Positions 1 to 8,951 of a stretch of DNA of 39,263 nt are shown here, one piece after another. The DNA is taken from contig SDNL01000003.1 in the NCBI GenBank assembly GCA_004524365.1, positions 1-39,263 of the forward strand. The letters run 5' to 3'. A program made the translations under genes and the position numbers. The stretch comes from Promethearchaeota archaeon. GTDB lineage: Archaea > Asgardarchaeota > Lokiarchaeia > Sigyniarchaeales > SOKP01. The first letter of the stretch is position 1. Every line of letters starts with the position of its first letter. Under the pieces are notes generated by a model. That model saw only the letters and a program-made list of their open reading frames with translations. It made no database searches and had not been told where the DNA came from.

Positions 1-64
1 AAAAGTAATTAGTTAATGATATATAAGCCTTTATTCTTTTTATTTATCTGGAGGGAATGAAAAT

Positions 65-202
65 TTGAGTGAATCAAAACGAAAGGATATTGAAATGGAA
101 AACATATTTTTAACCATCTTGGGCGTTCTCGGATTAATAGCGTTAATCTTCATAGTAATAGGATTACTTTTCCTCGCAGGATTGATTTCAAATTTCACTT
201 AA
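65..202 (+). CDS. Small single-pass membrane protein (45 aa), TTG start
   Basis: Read by eye: TTG AGT GAA TCA AAA CGA ... ACT TAA encodes LSESKRKDIEMENIFLTILGVLGLIALIFIVIGLLFLAGLISNFT. GGAGGG about 9 nt upstream is SD-like. Below the ORF-track size cutoff. Confidence 0.55.
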   Translation: MSESKRKDIEMENIFLTILGVLGLIALIFIVIGLLFLAGLISNFT

Positions 203-433
203 TATTCTCTACTTGAAAATTTATAAATATTTTTTCAAATATAAAAAAAATTACGATTGTATACGAAATATTAATTTGAAAATTTCACAAAATTTTAGCA
301 TAAACAGAATTAACTAAAAATAGTATAGAATTTCGTTAAATTTCTTTGAAAAATCCTTTTTGTAAAAATTTTTAGTGGTATACTAAAAACTATTAAAACA
401 AATAGATAAAGTCGAAATATTTCTATTTTATTT

Positions 434-862
434 CTACTTTTCTGAGAGAATACTATCAACTTTTCTTAGTAATTCTTTGCCTGAGAAGGGTTTAGTTAGG
501 TAGAAATCTGCGCCAAGCCTTTTTCCTTTTTGAATATCCTCATTAAAGCTTTTAACGGTGAATAATACAACAATTATATCTTTATATTCATCATCAGTCT
601 TAATGCGATCTAGAACGGTATACCCATCGATACCAGGCATCATTACATCGAGAAGAATTAGATCTATCTTATCGCTTTTATCTTCTAAGATCTTAATTGC
701 TTCCTTTCCATTATTGCATGTAATAATATTATAATGGCCTAATGTAAGAAACTTACTTGTAAGATTTAAAATGTCTGGTTCATCATCCACAATAAGAATT
801 GTCTTTCCATTATCTACTTTTTCTGACATTTTACGATTTTTTAAATTTTTCCCTTTTATCAA
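434..862 (-). CDS. Stand-alone response regulator receiver (CheY-like) protein
   Basis: ILIVDDEPDILNL, LILLDVMMPGIDG and LTKPF match the receiver acidic pocket, phospho-Asp and Lys motifs; no output domain. Confidence 0.9.
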   Translation of the reverse strand: MIKGKNLKNRKMSEKVDNGKTILIVDDEPDILNLTSKFLTLGHYNIITCNNGKEAIKILEDKSDKIDLILLDVMMPGIDGYTVLDRIKTDDEYKDIIVVLFTVKSFNEDIQKGKRLGADFYLTKPFSGKELLRKVDSILSEK

Positions 863-1101
863 TATTTAATTCTTAAATTATATTCTTTTAAAAAACTTTG
901 GATTTTTCTCCTATTTTATACAACTAACACGAACAATATTATCATAAAATAATATAGTTGTTTAATTTATTGTAAGAAAAACTCCAAATTATACTTAAAT
1001 GAATTTAAAAAAGATAATATACTTTTTTATTTGATTTGCCATAGAATCAAAATTTATTTAATAAGAATTGATTTTGAATCAGTTAAGAATGTAAGCATTA
1101 T

Positions 1102-1758
1102 ATGACTCGAAAAGAGGGGTTACCCCAATTTCCTTATGATTATATCGGAGAAAAAGCAAAAGAATATAATAATTTGGAATGGATGGAACAAAACCAAAAA
1201 AGGACAACTTTAAAGTGCCTTGACTACCTATTCGATCCCAAATTGGGCGATTTAGAGATTTCTGAGTTTTTTAATTATATTGTGATTGATTTAGGATGTG
1301 GGACCGGTTTTTCATCAGAAGTACTAATAGATTTAGGTTTTAATGTAATTGGGATTGATATTTTGAAAGACATGCTTTTTAAAACTCAAAACAAAAATAT
1401 ATCTTATGAAAAAAACCAAATACACGAACTATTATTAGGAAGTATAATAAATATTCCAATTAGGACTAATTGTATCGATTTTATTATTTCTGTATCAGCC
1501 TATAATTTTATAACTCATAACATTCCAACTTTTTCAGAGAAAAAATCAGTAATAAGTAGTACAGCTCGTTATTTATATCAAATACTCAAAAAGAACGGTC
1601 GAATGATAATTGAATTTTACCCTGGAGATGAGCAAAATTTGAATTTATTCTTAAGCTCTTTTAAAAAGAATAAATTTAATGGATTTCATATCAAAGGAAA
1701 CAAAGGTGGTCAACATTTTGTACTATTAAAAAAAAGGGGATATAACAGTGAGATGTAA
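1102..1758 (+). CDS. SAM-dependent methyltransferase, Bud23/WBSCR22-like
   Basis: Motif I VIDLGCGTGFSSEVLIDLGFNVIGIDI; N-terminal YDYIGEKAKEYNNLEWMEQNQ and C-terminal MIIEFYPGDEQ resemble Bud23 (YD..EAKKY....RM..IQ; QFYPE..EQ). Confidence 0.7.
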   Translation: MTRKEGLPQFPYDYIGEKAKEYNNLEWMEQNQKRTTLKCLDYLFDPKLGDLEISEFFNYIVIDLGCGTGFSSEVLIDLGFNVIGIDILKDMLFKTQNKNISYEKNQIHELLLGSIINIPIRTNCIDFIISVSAYNFITHNIPTFSEKKSVISSTARYLYQILKKNGRMIIEFYPGDEQNLNLFLSSFKKNKFNGFHIKGNKGGQHFVLLKKRGYNSEM

Positions 1759-2884
1759 ATTTTGTCAAAAGGAAACCGAATTAATTTCCGAAACGCTTGG
1801 GGTATGTAGGGAATGTATCTTAAAAGGTGACTGGAATGAAATTAAACCTCATATTATGGCAGTACATGAAAAGATCCGTGAATTAGAAAATTTACCAAAA
1901 GTGTCCCCACGTGCATCTAAATCAAAAATAGTCTTTGAATGTGAGTTATGTATAAATAATTGTCAGCTTACTAACCAAGATAAAAGTTATTGTGGTCTTC
2001 GGAATACTCCAAAAGATTTAAAGGATAACCTTCCCTTTCCTAAAAAATCTGAGGGATACATGCACGGATATCTAGACTCCAACCCAACAAACTGTTGTAA
2101 TGCATGGTTTTGCCCAGCGGGAACATCACGGGGATTTCCCAAATATTCAAATACAAATGGTCCAGAATATGGTACTTATAGCTATGCTGCCTTTTTATAT
2201 GGATGTTCATTTGATTGTTTATTTTGTCAAAATGCCCAACATAAGCATTTTTCAACATATGATATTATAAATATCAATGAAATCGCAGATCAGATAACAG
2301 ATAATAAGGATATCACTTGTATCTGCTTTTTTGGGGGGACTCCAGAACCTCAATTACCCTTTACAATACATTTATCGAAAAGGATTCTAAAAAAAATCAA
2401 AGAGCAAAATGAAAGAAGATTTCGTATATGCTGGGAATGGAATGGAAGTGGAAAGCGAGAATTGGTGGAAGAATGTATGAAATTAGCATTAAGATCTGGT
2501 GGAAATATTAAATTTGACTTAAAAGCTTTTCATGAACGGCTTAATTATGCCCTATGTGGTGTGAGTAATGAAAGAACCCTCGATAATTTTAAATATTTAG
2601 CAGAAAACTATTTCGGAACAAGAGGCGAAGAAATGCCAGAATTAAGCGGATGCACACTCTTAGTGCCAGGATATACCAATGCAGAAGAGGTTGAAAATAT
2701 CGCTAAATTTATAAGTCTAATTGATAAAAATATTCCTTACTCTTTATTAGTATTCCATCCAGATTATCATATGAAGGATCTACCAATAACTCCCAAAAAA
2801 CAAGCAATTCAATGTCTTAATATAGCGAAAAAATTTCTAAATAATGTTCATTTAGGAAATAGATTTTTATTAAATTTAACATAG
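1748..2884 (+). CDS. Radical SAM protein, PflA/PflX-like, with N-terminal CxxC pairs
   Basis: GCSFDCLFCQN (Cx3Cx2C) cluster motif; N-terminal CKFC...CREC. GTG start overlapping the upstream ORF; AGGGG upstream. Confidence 0.85.
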   Translation: MRCKFCQKETELISETLGVCRECILKGDWNEIKPHIMAVHEKIRELENLPKVSPRASKSKIVFECELCINNCQLTNQDKSYCGLRNTPKDLKDNLPFPKKSEGYMHGYLDSNPTNCCNAWFCPAGTSRGFPKYSNTNGPEYGTYSYAAFLYGCSFDCLFCQNAQHKHFSTYDIININEIADQITDNKDITCICFFGGTPEPQLPFTIHLSKRILKKIKEQNERRFRICWEWNGSGKRELVEECMKLALRSGGNIKFDLKAFHERLNYALCGVSNERTLDNFKYLAENYFGTRGEEMPELSGCTLLVPGYTNAEEVENIAKFISLIDKNIPYSLLVFHPDYHMKDLPITPKKQAIQCLNIAKKFLNNVHLGNRFLLNLT

Positions 2885-3057
2885 TTTTTTAATGGTGAAA
2901 TTCTAAAGAAATAATTCATTATTATAGATATCATTTTAATGAAATAATGGAATACATGAGTTAAGAAGTATATCAATATCAAGAAAAGAGAAATGATTTT
3001 TAATAAATTAAACTTTTAAAATAATTCTAAATTCTTTCAATTATTAGTTGATGAATA

Positions 3058-4221
3058 TTGAATGACTTGTTAGAAAGGCATTTTTTGGAAAGAACTTATA
3101 AATATCTAGTTGGAAAAATTAAAAAATCCTTAGATAATGTGGATAAAAAAGAAGTATATAAGTTTTTAGATGCTCTCAAATCAGGAATGGATGATAAACG
3201 AGTGACCGTTGACGGGGCGGGGCGTTCATTACAAAGTGTTCTTTTATTAGTATCCCAATTAGAAAATACATATGGAATACGAGTCAATCAAGTTAATAAT
3301 GCGAATTTACGACCGTTAAGGGGAGGCGATATTTTTGTTGCAAATTCTCGATCTGCCAAAGTAGAGCCAGAAGAAGCAAAGATTGTCAGTCATGCAAGGT
3401 TCGCTAGAAAGAAAGGACTTGATGTCTTTTTTATTACTGCGAATGAGGAGATTAAGGATATATTCGAAAATGTTATTCTTATAAAAAAAGAAGGCTATAA
3501 TAAAGAATATGCTCCCTTAGGAACAGGCTTTGAACAAGCTACCGCAACATTAATGTCTTGTATTGCCTGTTCATATTATAAAAAAAATCCCAAGGAATCA
3601 TTTGACACATTATGCAAAGAGGTAATTCAAGGATACAATAGAAATTTAGAAACTCTTTTGAAACAAGATAGGGCCCTTGATGCCTTTATTGAAATCGTCA
3701 ATGAATATCTAAGTATAGAAAATCCTGGTGTAGTTTACTTTAAAGGGATGGGCATCAATGATATCATTGCAAAAGTTATTGCTATTAGATACGGTCATCT
3801 ACATAAAAATAATTGTAAGGATTTAAATGTTGTATATGAAAGCCACTGGAGGTGCCGACGTTCCAATGATTTGGGGATCTTTCTCAGTGGAAGTGGGCAA
3901 ACCACACAGATGATTAAATATTTAAGCCAAGCTAAATCGATTGGTATGAAAACTTTTGTTATTACATCCTATAAGGATTCTAAATTAGCTAGATCAAACC
4001 AATGGTATAAAAATTGTAGGGGAAACTTAATTATTAGTGGCAGAAGCATAAAATACAGTTATTTCAATCAGGCGCTTGAAACAATTGATGAAGCGTTCTT
4101 TCCCCAATTTGAATTAAATACTTATCTGACTTTAGACGCACTTTTAGCACTCATTGCTAAATATAATAATATTGATGAAGAAGATATGAAAAAAACACAT
4201 AGAGATAAAGAACTCGAATAA
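3058..4221 (+). CDS. Tandem SIS-domain protein (6-phospho-3-hexuloisomerase-like repeats)
   Basis: Two SIS-like halves: DGAGRSLQSVLLL...ATATLMSC and YFKGMGINDIIAKVIA...GIFLSGSGQTTQMIKYLSQAKSIGMKTFVITS. TTG start. Confidence 0.65.
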   Translation: MNDLLERHFLERTYKYLVGKIKKSLDNVDKKEVYKFLDALKSGMDDKRVTVDGAGRSLQSVLLLVSQLENTYGIRVNQVNNANLRPLRGGDIFVANSRSAKVEPEEAKIVSHARFARKKGLDVFFITANEEIKDIFENVILIKKEGYNKEYAPLGTGFEQATATLMSCIACSYYKKNPKESFDTLCKEVIQGYNRNLETLLKQDRALDAFIEIVNEYLSIENPGVVYFKGMGINDIIAKVIAIRYGHLHKNNCKDLNVVYESHWRCRRSNDLGIFLSGSGQTTQMIKYLSQAKSIGMKTFVITSYKDSKLARSNQWYKNCRGNLIISGRSIKYSYFNQALETIDEAFFPQFELNTYLTLDALLALIAKYNNIDEEDMKKTHRDKELE

Positions 4222-4282
4222 AATCTTGTAATTTCAAAATATCAGCTATTAGTAGATTATAATATTATACTTATAGATCATT

Positions 4283-4318
4283 GAAGTCTCCCCGCACTGA
4301 ATAAAGGGAGAGGACTTC
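4283..4318. other. GC-rich hairpin, possible relic of an IS200/IS605-type end
   Basis: GAAGTC (4283-4288) pairs with GACTTC (4313-4318); inner TCCC/GGGA also pair. GC-rich patch in very AT-rich intergenic DNA. Confidence 0.4.
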
Positions 4319-4510
4319 TTTCGCAATTTCGTTAAAAATTTATAATTAAACCTTTTTTTAGCATTATTATTATACTTTAAAAAATAATTTTCTAAATCTA
4401 TTAATCTATTCGTTATCGTTTCTATATTTTCTTTTTTTAAAAATAAATTTAAAGGTTATAATAAAAGATATATACTTATATTATAGGTATTATTATTTAA
4501 AAATAGAATA

Positions 4511-6103
4511 ATGTCAGAAAAATCCAAAGGTTTCTTAATCTCAATTTTTTTAAGCATATTCATATTTATTATGGGTATCTCCATTTTATATTCTGTTAGT
4601 ATAGCATTACCTGGTGATCCAACTTTAGCACTATTACCAGACACTTTTACAATAGCACAGTATCAAGCTGCCAGAAATGAATTAGGACTAGATTTACCTA
4701 TATTTATTCAAATTCTTAGATATATTTTTAATATGATAATTGGAAATTGGGGTCCTTCTGAATTAGGTACTCCTGAGGATGTTTTAGGAGTATTAACCTT
4801 ATTAATACCAAGATTAATTTTAAGATTTCTTATCCCCTTGTTAATCAGTATTCCATCTGGTGTAATTTTAGGAATATATCTAAAAAATAATAAAAAGAAA
4901 ATCGTGAAAAAAACTATGTTAATGACTATAATTACCCTTATTTCATTATCATTTATCTTTGTGATCTTATTTTCATTATTAAATCTCTTCATTCTAAAAG
5001 ATTTTATAAATATTTTATTATTAATTCTTATTTTTATTCCCTTTACAGCTTTTTTAACATATATAAAACCCCGAAATAAAGATATTTTAGATGATATAAT
5101 ATCTAATTCTTTATTTACATTTTTAGGTTTTGGAATGTTAATTTCTTGGTATTTGCTTATAAATATTCTTCTCTATAATGATGGATTTGGAACTTATTTA
5201 TTTTTAGCAATACAAACATTTGATTTTTTTTCTATAATGGGTTTAATAGTGTTTTTAATTATTTCTGAAGCAATAGTGGTTTTTATTTTTAATTTATTGG
5301 TAATTAATCTTAACCATTCAAACGAAAAGGAGGTGAATGAATCAGAAATTAATAATAAAGAAAACCAATCAGATTCTGATAATTATATAGATAAAAAAAG
5401 TAGAAATAAAGAGAAATCAATTTTTAAACACCCAATTTTATTGCTTGGTTTATTGATACTAAACGGATTAATTATTTTTATGATAGTAGCAGTTTTTATT
5501 CCCCAATTTTCTCTATTTTTATATGGTTTACTAGATTCTTTTATATTTACAATTATTCTATTAATTCCAACTTTATTAATTGGTTCCATTTTTGGATTTT
5601 TAATTCAATTCTCTGAGTTAATTTCCCAGAAATTTAAAAGAATTATAAAAATTATAACAATGATTTCTTTATTTACCGTTTATTTTATTCCTGGAATTAT
5701 ACTTCCCATTTTATTATTCTATGTATATTTTACAATAGGAATCCATGGAATTATTCCATTTTCCCTTTTTTTCATTCCCCTTCTCACGTTTTATATATCA
5801 AATTCAAAGGTTGAAAAAAATCAGATAAAAGAGGGATTATATAGGATGGTAAAAAATATTATTCTCATTATACCCTTTATAATAGGATTTTCCCTCACTT
5901 ATTATTATTTATTAGGTTTTTCTGGTTATAACTATTCTGGTTTTAATTTTGGTTATATAATAAAGAGTGGGATAAATAATATTTATGATACATTTTGGTC
6001 TTTAATTTTTCCAGCTATTGGTATTTTTTTACTTCTTGTTTCTTTCTTTTTCATTTATGGAGGAATGTCAATAAATTTGAATTTCAAAGAAATGAATGAC
6101 TGA
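4511..6103 (+). CDS. Divergent OppB-OppC-like fused ABC permease protein
   Basis: N-half LPGDPTLALLP...ARNELGLDLPIFIQILRYIFNMIIGNWGPS...LLIPRLILRFLIPLLISIPSGVILGI resembles DppB/OppB. C-terminus LLGFSGYNYSGFNFGYIIKSGINNIYDTFWSLIFPAIGIFLLLVSFFFIYGGMSINL resembles the OppC C-terminus. Confidence 0.6.
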   Translation: MSEKSKGFLISIFLSIFIFIMGISILYSVSIALPGDPTLALLPDTFTIAQYQAARNELGLDLPIFIQILRYIFNMIIGNWGPSELGTPEDVLGVLTLLIPRLILRFLIPLLISIPSGVILGIYLKNNKKKIVKKTMLMTIITLISLSFIFVILFSLLNLFILKDFINILLLILIFIPFTAFLTYIKPRNKDILDDIISNSLFTFLGFGMLISWYLLINILLYNDGFGTYLFLAIQTFDFFSIMGLIVFLIISEAIVVFIFNLLVINLNHSNEKEVNESEINNKENQSDSDNYIDKKSRNKEKSIFKHPILLLGLLILNGLIIFMIVAVFIPQFSLFLYGLLDSFIFTIILLIPTLLIGSIFGFLIQFSELISQKFKRIIKIITMISLFTVYFIPGIILPILLFYVYFTIGIHGIIPFSLFFIPLLTFYISNSKVEKNQIKEGLYRMVKNIILIIPFIIGFSLTYYYLLGFSGYNYSGFNFGYIIKSGINNIYDTFWSLIFPAIGIFLLLVSFFFIYGGMSINLNFKEMND

Positions 6104-6221
6104 GTCTGAAGAGATTTTTTTCTGGTAAAATTTTTTTAAAAACATTAATTATCGAAATTACATTTTTCAATTTACTTAGTATATAATTTGAATGAATAAA
6201 CGAATAAATAATGATTAAATA

Positions 6222-6527
6222 ATGCAGAAAGCTAGAATCAGACTCTCATCCACAGATCTCGACGCCTTAAAGAGCGTTTGCGAACAAATAGAAAACGTTT
6301 GTAAAACTCAAGGAATCAAACAATATGGCCCTATTCCTCTTCCAACTAAAAGATTGAAGGTTCCTACGCTCAAAGGGCCATCAGGACAAGGAACCCAAAC
6401 GTGGGCGAAATACGAGATGAGGATTCATAAGCGTCTTTTTGAGATTGTAGCCAACGAACGGTCAATGCACTTGATTATGAAAATTCAAATCCCTGAATCT
6501 GTTCTTGTTGAAATAGAATTAATGTAA
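6222..6527 (+). CDS. rps10: 30S ribosomal protein S10 (uS10)
   Basis: Full-length archaeal uS10: ARIRLSSTDLDALKSVCEQI...GPIPLPTKRLKVPT...YEMRIHKRLFEI. Confidence 0.96.
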   Translation: MQKARIRLSSTDLDALKSVCEQIENVCKTQGIKQYGPIPLPTKRLKVPTLKGPSGQGTQTWAKYEMRIHKRLFEIVANERSMHLIMKIQIPESVLVEIELM

Positions 6528-6777
6528 TTAAGAAATCTATAAGATTTAGTTTTGAAGAACAGAGAAAATTGAAAAGTTCCTCATATTTTCTATTTGTTAA
6601 AGATAAATTTACGAATTTTAATTAAATAAAAATAATCTATCAGGTTTAATCTCCCCTATTTAATCTTTCTTAATATTTCAAATCGATTAATTTTTAATAT
6701 GGCTTGTTTTATAAAATCTAAATTATTCAAGCTGTTTTTATATAGAAAGATTTAATTGAATATATTATTTTTTTAAA

Positions 6778-8019
6778 TTGAGAATGGCAACCTCAAACTC
6801 CAAACTAAAAATTTATGAGCGTCCTCTTTTCATCAATATATTTCTGTTTATTGTTAATACAGGACTTTTTATCCTTAAATTAATTTTTGCATATTTTACC
6901 AATAGTCTGGCCCTTCAAGCAGATGCATTTGATAATTTAACTGATATTGTAATGGTTATCACTTCATTGATCGGAATAATCTACACAAATAAAAAACCAA
7001 ACGAAAAATTCCCCTATGGTTATTATCGATTGGAGAATATTGTAAGTTTAATTATTTCCATTTTCATTTTTTTCACCGCTTATACAATTATTAGAGATTC
7101 AATAACAGAAATGACTAATTTTTTACAAGGAGATTATAAAGCTATTATTGTTTCGCCTTTTATTATTACAATTTTAGTAATCTCTATTGTAATTTCTTTT
7201 CTTACAACATTATATTTAAAACTAATTGGAAAAAAAGCTGAATCGGAAATCATTGAATCGGAGGCGACTGAAAAATTGATGGATAATTTTATTTCCCTCA
7301 CCGTTTTATTCGGGTTTATCGGAGCCTACTTTAATATCGACATATTGGATTCAATATTTGGATTAATTATAGCTCTTTTCATAATAAAGGGGGGATATGA
7401 TATTTTTATAACCTCTACAAAAACATTATTGGATGCTGTAATTGAATTCAATAAGCGAACAGAATTAATTCAATTAATTAAAAATTTCCCAAAAGTAAGA
7501 ATTATTGACAATATTGAAATTCGAGCTTATGGAAAATATAATTATGTTGAAGCAAATTTAGAATTAAGCAAAGATCTTCCACTTTCAAAAGTGGATCTGC
7601 TAAAGAAAAAACTTATGAATGAAATTAAAAAAAAGTTCCCTGTGATCTTTAAAATTGTCATTTCTACTCGTACACCAGAAATAGAAATGACTAAGATTGC
7701 AGTACCTCTTGAAAATAACAATGGTCTAGACTCTAAAGTTCATGAAAGGTATGGAGAGGCGCCATATTTCGGGATATTAGAATTTCGTGAGGGAGATGTT
7801 TCAAAATTCGAAGTTCTTTCGAATGAATTTATTGATGAGGAGAAAAGAAAAGGAATTTTAGTATCAGATTGGTTAAGTTCAAAAAATATTGACAAAATCT
7901 ATACAGGAATGAAATTAAAGCGCGGGCCAAAACTTGTCTTCGAAAATAGTTTCATTGAGATAATTCTAACTGAAAAAAATAAATTGAACGGTATTATAGA
8001 GCAAGAAAAATCCCAATAA
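6778..8019 (+). CDS. Cation diffusion facilitator transporter fused to C-terminal NifX/FeMo-co-like domain
   Basis: NTGLFILKLIFAYFTNSLALQADAFDNLTD is the CDF signature; C-terminal KIAVPLENNNGLDSKVHERYGEAPYFGILEF...WLSSKNIDKIYTGMKLKRGPKLVFENSFIEIILT resembles dinitrogenase iron-molybdenum cofactor family. TTG at 6778 or ATG at 6784. Confidence 0.85.
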   Translation: MRMATSNSKLKIYERPLFINIFLFIVNTGLFILKLIFAYFTNSLALQADAFDNLTDIVMVITSLIGIIYTNKKPNEKFPYGYYRLENIVSLIISIFIFFTAYTIIRDSITEMTNFLQGDYKAIIVSPFIITILVISIVISFLTTLYLKLIGKKAESEIIESEATEKLMDNFISLTVLFGFIGAYFNIDILDSIFGLIIALFIIKGGYDIFITSTKTLLDAVIEFNKRTELIQLIKNFPKVRIIDNIEIRAYGKYNYVEANLELSKDLPLSKVDLLKKKLMNEIKKKFPVIFKIVISTRTPEIEMTKIAVPLENNNGLDSKVHERYGEAPYFGILEFREGDVSKFEVLSNEFIDEEKRKGILVSDWLSSKNIDKIYTGMKLKRGPKLVFENSFIEIILTEKNKLNGIIEQEKSQ

Positions 8020-8082
8020 AAGAGATAAGGTTTTTAAAGATTTTTTATAGGTTTTTTTATAACAATCTTCTTTTATATAATT

Positions 8083-8922
8083 ATGAGCATAGAAGAACCC
8101 ACTATTAAATTTCTCAAAGAACTTGCTTTAAAAGTCTCAAAGAAAGTTTCTCCATTAATAGGAACTTCAGAAGGGGCTACGGAACTTGAGCGAGGCGCGG
8201 GAGGTGATATTTCTATGAAGATAGATGCACTAGCAGAAGAAGTCATTATCAAAGAATTGGAAAACAGTAATATGGATGTTTTATTAATCAGTGAAGAGAT
8301 TGGTAATAAATATCTTGGTGATAAAAAAAGAGCTCAGAAATCGGAAAGAAAACTGATTGTCGACCCAATTGATGGTTCTACTAACTCAAGTCGGGGGATT
8401 CCCTTTTATAGTGTATCAATTGCCTATGCTCAAGGGTCAAAATTAAAAGATATTAAAAGAGGTATCATTCTTGATATATCTACAAATGATTTATATTGGG
8501 CAGAAAAGGGAAAGGGGTCCTTTTATAACAATAAAGCTATTTCAGTGTCAGAACGAAAAATCTCGGATAATTTAATCTTCGAAATTGACTTTTCTATATT
8601 GAGTTTACGAAAAAAATTAAGACAATATAGAAAAATTATTAATAAATTATACCGAATAAGAGTAATGGGTAGTATGGCACTAAGTTTTTGTCTTCTTGCA
8701 AAAGGTGCCATAGATGGATATATGGACTTCAGATTTGCCACTCGATTGTATGATATCGCAGCAGGGTATCTAATAATTAAGGAAGCAGGTGGGGAGTTTT
8801 TTACTATAAAGGGTGAAAGCGTAGAACAAGAAAATTTAATAAACACTATACCACCATTAGTGGCATGTAATTCCTCCCTTGTTTCCTTTATGAAAAATGA
8901 GTTAAAGAAAGCAATAAAATAA
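8083..8922 (+). CDS. Inositol monophosphatase / archaeal FBPase family protein
   Basis: LISEEIG, DPIDGSTNSSRGIPFYSVSIA, GSMALSFCLLAKGAIDGYMDFR, YDIAAGYLIIKEAGG. Confidence 0.9.
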   Translation: MSIEEPTIKFLKELALKVSKKVSPLIGTSEGATELERGAGGDISMKIDALAEEVIIKELENSNMDVLLISEEIGNKYLGDKKRAQKSERKLIVDPIDGSTNSSRGIPFYSVSIAYAQGSKLKDIKRGIILDISTNDLYWAEKGKGSFYNNKAISVSERKISDNLIFEIDFSILSLRKKLRQYRKIINKLYRIRVMGSMALSFCLLAKGAIDGYMDFRFATRLYDIAAGYLIIKEAGGEFFTIKGESVEQENLINTIPPLVACNSSLVSFMKNELKKAIK

Positions 8923-8951
8923 GTCTTTAATAGAACGTAACTAAAAGGGTG

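Noticed and set aside
2040-2258. ORF 72 aa (-) inside the radical SAM gene
   Set aside because: Antisense to a well-supported CDS, no protein-like motifs.
4708-4992. ORF 94 aa (-) inside the permease gene (also 4456..4644, 5383..5589)
   Set aside because: Antisense to a long hydrophobic CDS; low-complexity AT-driven frames.
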